Shown: positions 42,540 through 51,971, numbered from the stretch's first letter. The stretch: DNA of 64,000 nucleotides from Thermoleophilia bacterium UBA6103 (GCA_002423545.1 DIWP01000048.1:74303-138302); one strand, 5' to 3'. The notes: generated from the sequence alone by a model not told the origin. Numbers and translations: made by a program.

Positions 42540-43757
42540 ATGGACGATCACGAGAGACAGGCTCTGCCGCTGCCCGACGAGCCGGATCTGGGCCAGCGAC
42601 TCGCCACGTGCCTGAGCAGCAGCCGGCTCTTCTCGCTCGATCTCGGCGACGTGCTGCAGGAGACCGCCGCCCTGATGGCTGAGGTCCTGCCCGGCGTGGA
42701 CGTCTCGGTCCTGGCCTTCGATCACCCCAGCCGCGCCGGCGACATACGTCTCGACGATCGGACGACGGCGCTGATCGACGATGCGCGAGCCACCAGAGCG
42801 ACCGCCCTCGACGAGGCGGGGCGGACCATCGCCGTGCCCCTGTGCGTGCGTCACCAGCAGCGCTCCGAGCCGTCCCGGGCGGCGGTCGGCACACGGGTCG
42901 TCGGCGTGGCCCTGCTCGAGGCCGGGTCGCCGCTGTCGCCGGCCTCGCTCTCGCTCGCCGAGCTGCTGGCCGACCGCGCCGCGGTCGCGGTGGAGCACGC
43001 CACCATGTACCAGACGCAGGCGCAGATCGCCCAGCAGCTGCAGCGCCGCCTGCTGCCGGTCGAGGCGCCGCAGATCGACGGGCTGGAGATCGGCGTCTTC
43101 TTCCGCTCCCGCACCGAGGGTGCGCTCATCGGCGGCGATTTCGTCGATTTCGTCACGCTCAGCCCGCACCAGATCGCCGTCTCGATCGGCGACGTCTCCG
43201 GCAAGGGCGTCGCGGCCGCGGCTTTCACGGTCATCACCAAGTACGCGCTGCGCGCCATCATCGCGACACTCAGCTGGCCGACCTGGCCCGGGGAAGCTCT
43301 GCGCGATCTGCACAACGCACTCCAGGGCCAACTCGATCAAGACGGTTATGTCACGGTCGGCCTGGGGCTCATCGACGCCTCGCGCGGCACGCTGAGCCTG
43401 GCGAGTGCCGGCCACCCATCGCCGTTCCTGCTACGCGAGGGCGCCGCGCGCCAGCCTCTGATCATCACGGCGCCGGCGATCGCCTTGGCCGACCAGTCGG
43501 AGCTGGAGCCGTTCCCGACCGAGCGCATCGAGCTGCAGGCCGGCGACACGCTGCTGTTCTACACCGACGGGCTCAGCGAGCTGCGCAACGACGAGGGCGA
43601 GTTCTACGACGAGCGTTGCCTGGCGACATCCCTGGCCGACTTCGGCGGCATGAAGCCACAGCAACTCGTGGAGGCTCTCTACCTGGATGCCGTCAGCTTC
43701 AGCGTCCGCCCCCCGCACGACGACGTCGCCCTGGTCGCCGTGCGCCTTGCCGGCTGA
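42540..43757 (+). CDS. PP2C/SpoIIE-type serine phosphatase with GAF-like domain
   Basis: A 405-residue RsbU-like phosphatase. Residues about 30-155 form a GAF-like sensory domain; the SpoIIE domain (about 170-405) opens with QLQRRLLPVEAPQIDGLEIG and has the metal-binding GGDFVDFVTLS, IGDVSGKGVAAAAFT and FYTDGLSELRN. Such proteins dephosphorylate anti-sigma-factor antagonists, but no RsbV/RsbW partner is adjacent. ATG at 42540 has GGAGCG upstream. The input to the GAF domain is unknown. Confidence 0.9.
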   Translation: MDDHERQALPLPDEPDLGQRLATCLSSSRLFSLDLGDVLQETAALMAEVLPGVDVSVLAFDHPSRAGDIRLDDRTTALIDDARATRATALDEAGRTIAVPLCVRHQQRSEPSRAAVGTRVVGVALLEAGSPLSPASLSLAELLADRAAVAVEHATMYQTQAQIAQQLQRRLLPVEAPQIDGLEIGVFFRSRTEGALIGGDFVDFVTLSPHQIAVSIGDVSGKGVAAAAFTVITKYALRAIIATLSWPTWPGEALRDLHNALQGQLDQDGYVTVGLGLIDASRGTLSLASAGHPSPFLLREGAARQPLIITAPAIALADQSELEPFPTERIELQAGDTLLFYTDGLSELRNDEGEFYDERCLATSLADFGGMKPQQLVEALYLDAVSFSVRPPHDDVALVAVRLAG

Positions 43758-43972
43758 AGTGGGGACCCGTCGCCGTCCCGCCGGCGTCGGCGACGACGCT
43801 CAGTCCCGCCGACGGACCGAGATCCGTTCGGTGTCCGCCCCCGCCCCCCCGCGCCGGCCCGTGCTGCGCGCGGACCACAGGTGGTGCCACGGCGGTCAAC
43901 GGTTCCCCCCTCCAGGCCCTCAAGTCGGAGCGTCGCGCGCCGATGAGTGCTGACACGGAGCGGAGCCTGGCG

Positions 43973-43997
43973 GCCGCGGCGCACCGTGCGCCGCGGC
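43973..43997. repeat. Perfect hairpin before the TadE-like gene
   Basis: 11-bp arms (GCCGCGGCGCA, 43973-43983, with 43987-43997) and a 3-base loop, 34 bases before the next ATG. It may terminate the phosphatase transcript or act as an operator. Confidence 0.5.
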
Positions 43998-44031
43998 ACA
44001 GGGCAGCGTGAGCCATCCAGAGGGGAGCGGG

Positions 44032-44475
44032 ATGAACGCGTTGCCGGATGATGATATGGGCCGCAGCATGCTGCGCCGGCTGGCGCGAGATGAGGCCGGC
44101 GGCGTGCGCGGCATCGTGTTCTTCCTTGCTCTTCTGGCGATCGCCACGGTCGTGGTCCTCGACGTGGTCGCCGTCTACGGCGCCCAGCGCGCCGTCCGGG
44201 AGGACGTCGGCACGGCGGCCCGGCTGGCCGTCGCCAGCTACCTCTCGCGCGCCAGCGATGAAGCGGCCCGCGAGGAGGCCGCCACGTACCTCGACCGCAA
44301 CGACATGCGCCTGCTCGACTTCCGCCTCGACACCTCGCAGGGCGTCGTCGCCTGCACCGTCTCGGGGCAGGGTTCGGCCGACACCTTCGTCCTCAAGTAC
44401 CTGGCGCGACTGCCCAGGGTAGGCGGCTGGTTCAAGGAGAAGCTCCGGCCGGAGGCGACGGCAGCGACGATGTGA
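44032..44475 (+). CDS. Single-pass membrane protein, TadE/pilin-like, unknown function
   Basis: A 147-residue protein with a charged start, the segment RRLARDEAGGVRGIVFFLALLAIATVVVLDVVAVY giving one membrane helix at about 29-50, then a helix AQRAVREDVGTAARLAVASYLSRASDEAAREEAATYL and a short beta part. The layout (basic start, helix, then charged coil) recalls TadE/TadG-type pseudopilins, but no Tad machinery is nearby, so this is only a likeness. ATG at 44032 follows GAGGGGAGCGGG; the open frame starts at 44008. It converges with ddl. Confidence 0.6.
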   Translation: MNALPDDDMGRSMLRRLARDEAGGVRGIVFFLALLAIATVVVLDVVAVYGAQRAVREDVGTAARLAVASYLSRASDEAAREEAATYLDRNDMRLLDFRLDTSQGVVACTVSGQGSADTFVLKYLARLPRVGGWFKEKLRPEATAATM

Positions 44476-44491
44476 GCGCCGGAGGCAGGCG

Positions 44492-45562
44492 TCAGCGGCT
44501 CACGCTGAGGCGGCTGCGGACCGCGTGGCGCTCGATGCCGAGGTCGACGATGCGGTCGATCAGCGCCGGCGACTGCACGCCGGCCGCCGCCCACAACAGC
44601 GGGAACGCGCTCATGTGCGTCATGCCGGGTATGGTGTTGATCTCGTTGACGAGCACCTCGCCGCCGGGCTCGCGCACAAAGAAGTCGCAGCGCGCATAGC
44701 CCGAGCAGTCGACGGCGCGGAAGGCCGCCACGGCGAGCTCGCGGACCCGCGCCGTGACCTCGTCCGACAGCGGCGCCGGGATCTTCATGGACATGAGGCC
44801 GTCGGTGTACTTGGACTCGTAGTCGTAGTACTCGTGCGCCGGCACGACCTCGCCGGGCACAGACGCTTCCGGAGCGGCGTTACCGAGCACCGCGCACTCG
44901 ACCTCGCGGCCGGCCACGAACGCCTCGACGATGACCTTGCGGTCGTAACGCCAGGCCAGTTCCAGAGCGGACACCAGCTCCGCCCGGTCGTGCGCCTTGG
45001 TCATGCCGACGCTGGAGCCGAGGTTGGCCGGCTTGACGAAGACCGGGTACGAGAACCGCGCCTCGACGCGTTGGACCAGAGACGCCTGATCGGCCGCCGC
45101 ATCGCGGGCGACGAGATAGTCGACCTGCGGCAGCCCGTAGGCGGCGAACGCCGCCTTCATCAGCTCCTTGTCCATGCCGACCGAGCTGGCCAGTACGCCG
45201 GCGCCGGCGTACGGCAGGTCGGCCATCTCAAGCAGGCCCTGGATGGTCCCGTCTTCACCGTAGGTGCCGTGCAGGATCGGGAACGCGAAGTCGAGAGCGA
45301 TGCGCGCCCCGGCCGCCGTCTCGAGGCCGGGGCGGGTGGGATCGGGAAGCAGCGCCACCGGGTCGCAGGACGAGCCGTCGAGGCCGTCGCGGAGCGTCGT
45401 GTCGAGGTCTTGCGGCAGGACCCAGGCGCCGGATCGCAGCAGACCGACAGGGACGACGCGGTACTTCTCGGGAAAGAGGTTGTCGGCCACGAAACGGGCC
45501 GAGGCCAGCGAGATCTCGTGCTCGGCCGAGCGGCCGCCGAAGATGAGCGCCAGGGTGATCAT
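44492..45562 (-). CDS. ddl: D-alanine-D-alanine ligase
   Basis: Makes the D-Ala-D-Ala end of peptidoglycan stem peptides with ATP. The 356-residue ATP-grasp enzyme has LIFGGRSAEHEISLASAR, HGTYGEDGTIQGLLEMADLPYAG, the ATP-site KPANLGSSVGM and VNEINTIPGMTHMSAFP with the metal-binding Glu/Asn. Start chosen at ATG 45562, the family N-terminus; the open frame extends to 45805 without similarity. The ribosome site is weak. It diverges from the MurT-GatD gene across 142 bases. Confidence 0.96.
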   Translation of the reverse strand: MITLALIFGGRSAEHEISLASARFVADNLFPEKYRVVPVGLLRSGAWVLPQDLDTTLRDGLDGSSCDPVALLPDPTRPGLETAAGARIALDFAFPILHGTYGEDGTIQGLLEMADLPYAGAGVLASSVGMDKELMKAAFAAYGLPQVDYLVARDAAADQASLVQRVEARFSYPVFVKPANLGSSVGMTKAHDRAELVSALELAWRYDRKVIVEAFVAGREVECAVLGNAAPEASVPGEVVPAHEYYDYESKYTDGLMSMKIPAPLSDEVTARVRELAVAAFRAVDCSGYARCDFFVREPGGEVLVNEINTIPGMTHMSAFPLLWAAAGVQSPALIDRIVDLGIERHAVRSRLSVSR

Positions 45563-45704
45563 CGCCGGGTAGCTTACCTGCGGTCCCGGGGCGGTGCCAC
45601 TCTGGTCGGTGTGCCGGTCCGGCCGGTCGGCCGCGGGACGGACGCGCGGCCGCAGGACGGACGTGCGACGAGCCGGCGCGCGACGCTGCGGTAGGATGCC
45701 GTCC

Positions 45705-47948
45705 ATGGAGACCCTGCCCCGACTCACCGCGCGCTCCCTGGCCGCCGCCATCCGCATCGCCGGGGCCGGCCAGGCCAGCAGCCTGCCCGGCAAGACGGTC
45801 AACAAGCTCTTCCCCGGCTACCTCACCGCCCACGCCTCCCGTCTCACGGAGGGGCTGGCGCTCGTCACCGGCACCAACGGCAAGACGACCACGGCCAACA
45901 TGGCGGCGCGCATCCTCGAAGACGCCGGCCGCGACATCGTCCACAACGCCGAGGGCGCCAACCTGCTCTCGGGCATCGCGACCGCCTTCACGCGACACCC
46001 GGACGCCCGCTTTGCCCTGCTTGAGGTCGACGAGGCCGTGGCGCCGCTGATCTCGCGGCGGCTGCGGCCGCCGGATGTCGTCGTCCTCACCAACCTCTTC
46101 CGCGACCAGCTCGACCGGTACGGCGAGGTCGACCGGCTGGCGACCGGCTGGCTGGAGATGTTCCGTGACACGCCGGGCACGCGGCTCGTCGCCAACGCCG
46201 ACGATCCGCTGGTGGCGCACGTCGCGCTCGAATCGGGGCTGCCGGTCGTGTTCTTCGGCGTCGAGAGCGCCGCCGCCGACGCACGGCATGAGGTCAGCGA
46301 CGTGACGGTCTGTCCACGCTGCGCGGCGATGCTCGAGTACGACGCGCGCTGGCTCTCGCAGCTCGGTGAGTACCGCTGCCCGAGCTGCGACTTCGCGCGA
46401 CCGCCGCGCGATCTGAGCGCCGACGTGGGTCCGCTGCGTGCCGGCGCGCCGATCGCCCTGCACGGCCTTGTCGAGGCGCCGCTCGACCTGCTGGTGCCGG
46501 GACTGCACAACGTCTACAACGCGCTCGGCGCACTCGCGCTGGCCCTCGACCTGCGCGTCCCCACCGCCGGCGCGCTGCACAGCCTCGCCCGCTACCAGCC
46601 GGTCTTCGGACGCTGGAGCTGCGTGCGTCGCGGCCTCACGACCGTACGGGTCAACCTCGCCAAGAACCCGGCCGGCCTGAACCAGTCGCTGCGCACGCTG
46701 CACGAGGTCCCGGGACCGCGTGCCATCGTCCTCATCCTCAACGACAACATAGCCGACGGCCGCGACATCTCCTGGATCTGGGACGTCGACATGGAGGAGC
46801 TGCTGCCCGAGGCGGACCTGCTGGTCACCACCGGCACCAGGCGGCGGGAGATGGCGCTGCGCCTCAAGTACGCCGGCGTCCCGGCCCAACGGATCGAGAC
46901 CGTGGACAGCCTGGCGGCGGCGCTGCGCTCGCTGGAGGCCCGCGGCCATCACGCCATCTACGTCCTGCCCACCTACACGGCGCTCAAGGAAGTGCGCCGG
47001 ACGCTCCTGGACTGGGAGACGGTCGCCGCCGGACCGCAGGACCCTGCGCGCAGCGACGGCGGCGCGGTCGAGGCCGCGCCGCGCGCGGCTGTCGTGACAG
47101 CCGGTCCCGAGCCGGGCGGCCGGGCGATCGCTCCGGCACAGGCCGCTGCCGCCGTCATCCGCGCGGTGCACCTGTACCCCACCACGATGAACACCTACGG
47201 CGACCGCGGCAACGTCGCCGCCCTCACCCGGCGGGCACTGTGGCGCGGCACGACCGTGACGTGGCACGACGTCGAGATCGGCGAACCCGCTCCGGAGCAT
47301 CCCGACCTCATCTTCATGGGCGGCGGTCAGGACCGCGTGCAGCACTCGGTCGCCGACGACCTGGCGACCAGGCGAGAGTGGCTCACCGCTGCCGTCGCCG
47401 ACGGCGCCGTGCTGTTCGCCGTCTGTGCCGGCCTGCAGCTCCTCGGCCGCCGCTACGTCGCCGCCGACGGCAGCGAGCTGGCCGGGCTGGGCCTGCTTGA
47501 CATGGAGACGGTCGCCGCCAGGCCGGGGGAGTGGCGGCTCATCGGCAATGTCGTCATCGAGGTGCCCACGCCCGACGGGCCACACCTGGTCGCGGGCTTC
47601 GAGAACCACGGCGGACGCACCCACCTCGGCGCCGTGCGTCCGCTCGGACACGTCCTCCATGGACGCGGCAACAACGGTCGCGACGGCACGGAAGGGGCCC
47701 GCGACGGCACCGTCATCGCGACCTACCTGCACGGCCCTGCCTTGCCCAAGAACGCCTGGCTGACCGACGAACTGCTGCGACTGGCCCTGCGGCACGCCGG
47801 CCACGACACCGCACCGGCGCCGCTCGACGACGCGTTCGAAGGCGCAGCCCAGGCCGAAGCGGTCGCGGCCGCCCGGCGCGAACACGCCCAGCGCGACAAC
47901 ATGTGCTGGCGCCTGCTGAGTCACACGCCGCTGCGACGCGGCAGCTGA
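45705..47948 (+). CDS. Lipid II isoglutaminyl synthase, MurT and GatD fused
   Basis: A single 747-residue protein carrying both halves of an enzyme normally made from two genes. Residues about 1-440 are MurT: the P-loop GTNGKTTTAN (57 on), the four-Cys ribbon CPRC and CPSC (about 204-230), the central Mur-ligase domain and the C-terminal DUF1727-like domain (RRREMALRLKYAGVPAQRI). A Pro/Ala/Gly linker (about 443-485) follows. Residues about 488-747 are GatD: HLYPTTMNTYGDRGN, the amidotransferase nucleophile in FAVCAGLQLLGR (Cys about 574), ENHGGRTHLG and the catalytic His in TYLHGP (about 676). It amidates D-Glu of lipid II with glutamine and ATP. ATG at 45705 is the best start; ATG at 45696 is possible. 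Confidence 0.93.
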   Translation: METLPRLTARSLAAAIRIAGAGQASSLPGKTVNKLFPGYLTAHASRLTEGLALVTGTNGKTTTANMAARILEDAGRDIVHNAEGANLLSGIATAFTRHPDARFALLEVDEAVAPLISRRLRPPDVVVLTNLFRDQLDRYGEVDRLATGWLEMFRDTPGTRLVANADDPLVAHVALESGLPVVFFGVESAAADARHEVSDVTVCPRCAAMLEYDARWLSQLGEYRCPSCDFARPPRDLSADVGPLRAGAPIALHGLVEAPLDLLVPGLHNVYNALGALALALDLRVPTAGALHSLARYQPVFGRWSCVRRGLTTVRVNLAKNPAGLNQSLRTLHEVPGPRAIVLILNDNIADGRDISWIWDVDMEELLPEADLLVTTGTRRREMALRLKYAGVPAQRIETVDSLAAALRSLEARGHHAIYVLPTYTALKEVRRTLLDWETVAAGPQDPARSDGGAVEAAPRAAVVTAGPEPGGRAIAPAQAAAAVIRAVHLYPTTMNTYGDRGNVAALTRRALWRGTTVTWHDVEIGEPAPEHPDLIFMGGGQDRVQHSVADDLATRREWLTAAVADGAVLFAVCAGLQLLGRRYVAADGSELAGLGLLDMETVAARPGEWRLIGNVVIEVPTPDGPHLVAGFENHGGRTHLGAVRPLGHVLHGRGNNGRDGTEGARDGTVIATYLHGPALPKNAWLTDELLRLALRHAGHDTAPAPLDDAFEGAAQAEAVAAARREHAQRDNMCWRLLSHTPLRRGS

Positions 47949-47986
47949 GAGCGCCGCGTCGCGAAGCGGCAGCGTCCGCAGTCCGG

Positions 47987-49294
47987 TCAGAGATCGGCGC
48001 GCGCCAGGATGACGGCGACCGCGTCCTGCGCCAGGCGCGCCCGATACGAGGCGAGCGGCCTGCCGTTCATGAGGATCGAGAACACGACCCCCTCCCGGCC
48101 GCTCGTGGTGACGTAGCCGGAGAGGCAGCTCGAGACGCTCAGCGTGCCGGTCTTGGCGTGGACGTTGCCGGCCGCCGCCGAACCCCGCATGCGCAGGCGG
48201 AGGGTGCCGTCGCGGCCGGCGACGGCCAGAGAGCTCCAGTACATGTCGAAGTCGAGCCGGCCGCTCATCGAGACCAGCAGCCGGGTGACGGCCAGCGCCG
48301 AGAGTCTGTTCGAGTAGCTCAGGCCGGAGCCGTCCGACACCCTGACCTCCCGCGCCGGCACCCCGGCCTGCACCAGGTGCCGGCGGACGACGGCAGCTCC
48401 GGCGGCGGTACTGCCGCGGGCGCCGAACTCGCGCCCGAGCCCCTTCAGCAGCATCTCGGCGATCGTGTTGTCGCTCGGCTTGCCCATCAGCCGCAGGACG
48501 CGCCACAGCGGCGCCGAGAGCTCGGTGGCCACCACCGTCGCGGTGCGCGGGGTGCGGCCCAGCCGTACCCCGCCCGCGACCGGGACGCCGGCGGCCTTGA
48601 GCGCCGTGCGCAGGGCGACGGCGCTGCGCAGCGCCGGCTGCGACACGCGCCCGCCGCCGGCATACCCCTGATCGACTGCCAGCGCGGACAGCGACCCGCA
48701 GTTGGCCGCCAGGCCCGCGTGCCACGAGGGCGCGCCGCGGCGCCGGTCGAAGTAGGTCTCGTCGGCCACGATGCGGCCGGTGATGCGTCGTATGCCGGCC
48801 TTGCGGATGGCCCGGGCCAGACGCGCCACCGAGGATGTGCGCACGTGGAACACCCGGCGCTGGTAGCCGGCCGTGGAGAACGTCGGGTCGCCGTAGCCCT
48901 TCAGGAACAGGTCGCCACGCAGCACCCCGTTCTCATCCGGTCCGACGCCGCCTGTCAGGGCCTCGGTCCTGAAGCGGTGATCGGCGCCCCAGAGCTGCAA
49001 CGCCACGGCGGCGGTCGCAAGCTTCTGGTTGGAGGCCGGCACCAGGGCGCGGTGGACGTTGCGCGCGTAGACCACGCGACCCGTCTCGAGGTCCCAGACA
49101 CACACCGCGGTCCCCGACCCGTTGACGCCGTGACGGACCAGCGCGGCCGAGATCTGGCGGGAGAGCGAGGCGCCGGCGGCGACGGCAGGCCCGGCGGCGA
49201 AGCCGAGCAGGACGGTAGCCGCAAGGACCACGGCACAGGCGGAGAGCCGCCGGTGGCGCCGACCCCATGACTGCCGACCGACCGGGCGGCTCAT
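47987..49294 (-). CDS. dacB: D-alanyl-D-alanine carboxypeptidase, PBP4 (DacB) class
   Basis: A 435-residue S13 peptidase acting on peptidoglycan outside the cell. Signal helix at about 17-40; the active-site SxxK is SNQK at 88-91, the SxN motif is SDN in LMGKPSDNTIAEMLL (about 282), and the third motif is KTG in NVHAKTGTLS (about 383). Domains II/III interrupt the sequence as in PBP4. Its ATG overlaps the larB stop (ATGA), so the two are translationally coupled. It converges with the murT-gatD gene, leaving 38 bases. Confidence 0.93.
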   Translation of the reverse strand: MSRPVGRQSWGRRHRRLSACAVVLAATVLLGFAAGPAVAAGASLSRQISAALVRHGVNGSGTAVCVWDLETGRVVYARNVHRALVPASNQKLATAAVALQLWGADHRFRTEALTGGVGPDENGVLRGDLFLKGYGDPTFSTAGYQRRVFHVRTSSVARLARAIRKAGIRRITGRIVADETYFDRRRGAPSWHAGLAANCGSLSALAVDQGYAGGGRVSQPALRSAVALRTALKAAGVPVAGGVRLGRTPRTATVVATELSAPLWRVLRLMGKPSDNTIAEMLLKGLGREFGARGSTAAGAAVVRRHLVQAGVPAREVRVSDGSGLSYSNRLSALAVTRLLVSMSGRLDFDMYWSSLAVAGRDGTLRLRMRGSAAAGNVHAKTGTLSVSSCLSGYVTTSGREGVVFSILMNGRPLASYRARLAQDAVAVILARADL

Positions 49295-50127
49295 CGGCCG
49301 GCCGCGGCCGGCCCGGCGCTGCAGCGCCGGGCGATCAGTGCCGCCGTCGCCCCGGCGCCGACGCCGTTGTCGATGTTCACCGCCACGAGCCCCGGGACAC
49401 AGCTCTGGAGCATGCCGAGAAGGGCCGCCTCACCGCGGCCACCCAACCCGTAGCCGACCGAGACCGGCAGGCCGATGACCGGTGCGTCCACGAGTCCGGC
49501 GACGACACTCGGAAGGGCGCCCTCCATGCCGGCCGCCACCACATACGCCGCCACGCCGGCGGCGATCATGCGCCGCAGCGGTCCGCCGAGCCGGTGCAGC
49601 CCGGCGACGCCGACGTCGTAGGCGCTCAGGACCTCGACGCTCATCTCGCGCGCCACCGCGGCGGCCTCCTCAGCGCGAGCCACGTCGCTGGTGCCGGCCG
49701 CCAGGATCCCGATGGCGCCGGCTCGCGGCGGCGCCACGTAGTCGGGACCGTGGACGGTGACGATCCCCGAGCGCTCGTCGTAGCGCACCTCGCCCAGCCC
49801 GGCCGCGCCGAGCAGCTCCGCCTGCGCGGCACAAGCGGAGCTGCAGAGGACGGCGCCACAGCGCTCCACCAGGACGCGGGCGACGGCGACGAGCTGCTCG
49901 CCCGTCTTGCCGGCCGCGTAGACCACCTCGGGCACCCCCGTCCGCGCCCGGCGACCGATGTCGAGGCAGGCGAAATCGTCGACGTACTCGAGCGCATGCG
50001 CATCGAGCTCCGCCCGTGCCTGCCGAGGCGTGGTGCGGCCCGCCGCGACCGCCTCGAGCAGCCTGTTCAGGTCATCGCCGGGTGCGCTGCCACCGGCGGC
50101 GTGTGCTCCATCTTTGGCATCCATCAT
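49291..50127 (-). CDS. larB: Nickel-pincer cofactor biosynthesis protein LarB
   Basis: A 278-residue LarB, related in its C-terminal half to PurE. Family segments seen are YVDDFACLDIGRRARTGVPEVVYAAGKT, GILAAGTSDVARAEEAAAVA, AYDVGVAGLHRL and AAGMEGALPSVVAGLVDAPVIGLPVSVGYG. LarB carboxylates nicotinic acid adenine dinucleotide in the synthesis of the nickel-pincer nucleotide of lactate racemase and relatives. No LarC, LarE or LarA is in the window, so the pathway must be completed elsewhere. It is coupled to the dacB-type gene. Ribosome site is weak. Confidence 0.93.
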   Translation of the reverse strand: MMDAKDGAHAAGGSAPGDDLNRLLEAVAAGRTTPRQARAELDAHALEYVDDFACLDIGRRARTGVPEVVYAAGKTGEQLVAVARVLVERCGAVLCSSACAAQAELLGAAGLGEVRYDERSGIVTVHGPDYVAPPRAGAIGILAAGTSDVARAEEAAAVAREMSVEVLSAYDVGVAGLHRLGGPLRRMIAAGVAAYVVAAGMEGALPSVVAGLVDAPVIGLPVSVGYGLGGRGEAALLGMLQSCVPGLVAVNIDNGVGAGATAALIARRCSAGPAAAGR

Positions 50128-50310
50128 GTCGGGGCAGAATGTACCAGTGTAAGCGGTCGAGAGTCACGGCCCGGCCGTCAGCGGCCGATAGAGAAAGTGG
50201 CGCCGAGCAGGTAACGCGACGGCGTCGCGGAATCACGTGCTTTCGAGTATGCTTTTTTGCTGCGACGCAACCACGCAAACGAACACCGCGTCGAGAGGTA
50301 GCTGGGCCAG

Positions 50311-51861
50311 ATGGATGTGCCGCCGTCCACACGTTCCGGGCGCACCGTATATCGATCGCAACCGACGCCGCCGCGTAAGCGGCGTACGTCGCTCTGGCTC
50401 GTCATCGGCCTCGTGGCGGTGGCCGTGGGCGCCACCGCGGCGTGGCAGTTCGCGACCGCCCCCAGCATCGGCGCCCTCTCGCCCGAGCCGGGGACCTTCA
50501 CCTCAGACCACACCGTCCCGGTCAAGGTGCGCGTCAAGGGCATGTCCAGCCTCAAGGACGTGGTCGTCAAGGTCAATGGCAAGGACGTCACCGACGAGGT
50601 GACGTTCAACGCCGACGACCTGGTCTACACGGCGTCCGATCTCCCCGACGGCACCCACACCATCTCGGTCAGCGCCGGGACCTCCAACCTCTACCGCCAC
50701 TCCATCGAGCGTACCTGGGAGTTCACCGTCGACACCAGGGAACCGAAGCTCCACTGGGTCGACCCCAGGAACTCGTCGATCTTCACCAGCGAGTCGTTCG
50801 ACGTGACCGGCGAGACCGAGCCCGGCGCCATGGTCACCGTCACCAGCATACCGGGACGGCCCAGCGTCGAGGCCGACGAGAGCGGCCGCTTCAGCCTCCC
50901 GGTCACGTTGCCGGACGGCAAGTACAAGCTCGACCTCACCGTCCGCGACGCGGCCGGCAACACCAAGACGGCCAGTCGTCGCATCGGCATCTCCACCCGC
51001 GGTCCGCTGATCACCGTCGCCGAGAAGCAGCGGGTCGACGTGCCCGACCCCACCATCAAGGTCGGCGTCCACGACCCGAGCGGCCGGCCGCGACTCGTGG
51101 TCACCGTCGACGGCGAGCAGGTGTTCGACGAAAAGGTCGGCAAGGTCACCGAGCTGACGATCGGGCCGCTTGCCGAGGGTACCCATGAGGTCGTGTACAC
51201 GGCCACCAGCGCCGCCGGCCAGACGGCCAGGCATGTCGAGGAGTTCGTCGTCGACAGCACCGAGGAGCTCGGCACGGCGACGTTGTCGGCCGGGGCAATC
51301 GGGAACGACGTGCGCGAGCTGCAGAAGCTCCTCATAGAGAACGGCGTCTACAAATACGAGGCCAGCGGCGTCTACACCCCGGGTACCACGGCCGCCGTCG
51401 AGCGCCTGCAGCGGCGCCTCGGGCAGGAGATCGACGGCATGGCCGGGCCCAGGGTCATCGCCGCTCTGCACGGACGCATCGTGGTCGACCAGTCCGAGTG
51501 CAAGCTCTACCTGTACTCGAAGGGCAAGCTGCAGAAGACGTATCCGGTCGCCGTCGGACAGCCGGCGTGGCCCACCCCCAACGGCGACTGGGAGGTCGTC
51601 GTGATGGCCAAGGACCCCACCTGGATCCCGCCCGACTCGCCGTGGGCCAAGGGCCTCGAGCCGGTGCCGCCGGGTGCCGGCAACCCGCTCGGCACGCGCT
51701 GGATCGGGCTCAGCGCGTCGGGTGTGGGCATCCACGGCACGCCGGCCAGCTACTCGATCGGATCGCGGGCTTCACACGGGTGCATCCGCATGTACATCGC
51801 CGACGTCGAGGAGCTCTACGAGTACGTCGAGGTCGGCATGCCGGTGATCATCCGCGAGTGA
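50311..51861 (+). CDS. L,D-transpeptidase with Ig-like and peptidoglycan-binding domains
   Basis: A 516-residue cell-wall enzyme. A membrane helix at about 27-49 anchors three Ig-like/CBM domains (about 54-142, 146-232 and 233-316). A PG-binding domain follows (about 323-385, VRELQKLLIENGVYKYEASGV), then the YkuD domain (387-516) with the catalytic motif GIHGTPASY and SHGCIRM, Cys491 being the nucleophile. It makes 3-3 cross-links or attaches proteins to peptidoglycan. The ATG follows a GAGAGGTAG ribosome site; a TATGCT -10-like element is at 50248-50253. Confidence 0.95.
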   Translation: MDVPPSTRSGRTVYRSQPTPPRKRRTSLWLVIGLVAVAVGATAAWQFATAPSIGALSPEPGTFTSDHTVPVKVRVKGMSSLKDVVVKVNGKDVTDEVTFNADDLVYTASDLPDGTHTISVSAGTSNLYRHSIERTWEFTVDTREPKLHWVDPRNSSIFTSESFDVTGETEPGAMVTVTSIPGRPSVEADESGRFSLPVTLPDGKYKLDLTVRDAAGNTKTASRRIGISTRGPLITVAEKQRVDVPDPTIKVGVHDPSGRPRLVVTVDGEQVFDEKVGKVTELTIGPLAEGTHEVVYTATSAAGQTARHVEEFVVDSTEELGTATLSAGAIGNDVRELQKLLIENGVYKYEASGVYTPGTTAAVERLQRRLGQEIDGMAGPRVIAALHGRIVVDQSECKLYLYSKGKLQKTYPVAVGQPAWPTPNGDWEVVVMAKDPTWIPPDSPWAKGLEPVPPGAGNPLGTRWIGLSASGVGIHGTPASYSIGSRASHGCIRMYIADVEELYEYVEVGMPVIIRE

Positions 51862-51971
51862 GCGCCCCGGCGCCCTCGCCCCGCCGCCGGCCACGCTGAC
51901 CGGGACCGACCTCGCCGCAGCTCGCCCTCATCTTCGTCTCGTCGCTGCTCATCGCCTATTCCGGTGCCCTC

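Noticed and set aside
45255..48725. Minus-strand open frame of 1156 codons across ddl, murT-gatD and dacB
   Set aside because: It runs antisense to a complete Mur ligase/amidotransferase gene and shows no domains; long antisense frames are expected where third positions are nearly all G or C.
50128..50310. c-di-AMP riboswitch before the L,D-transpeptidase
   Set aside because: The region is short and I could not find the paired elements of that riboswitch.
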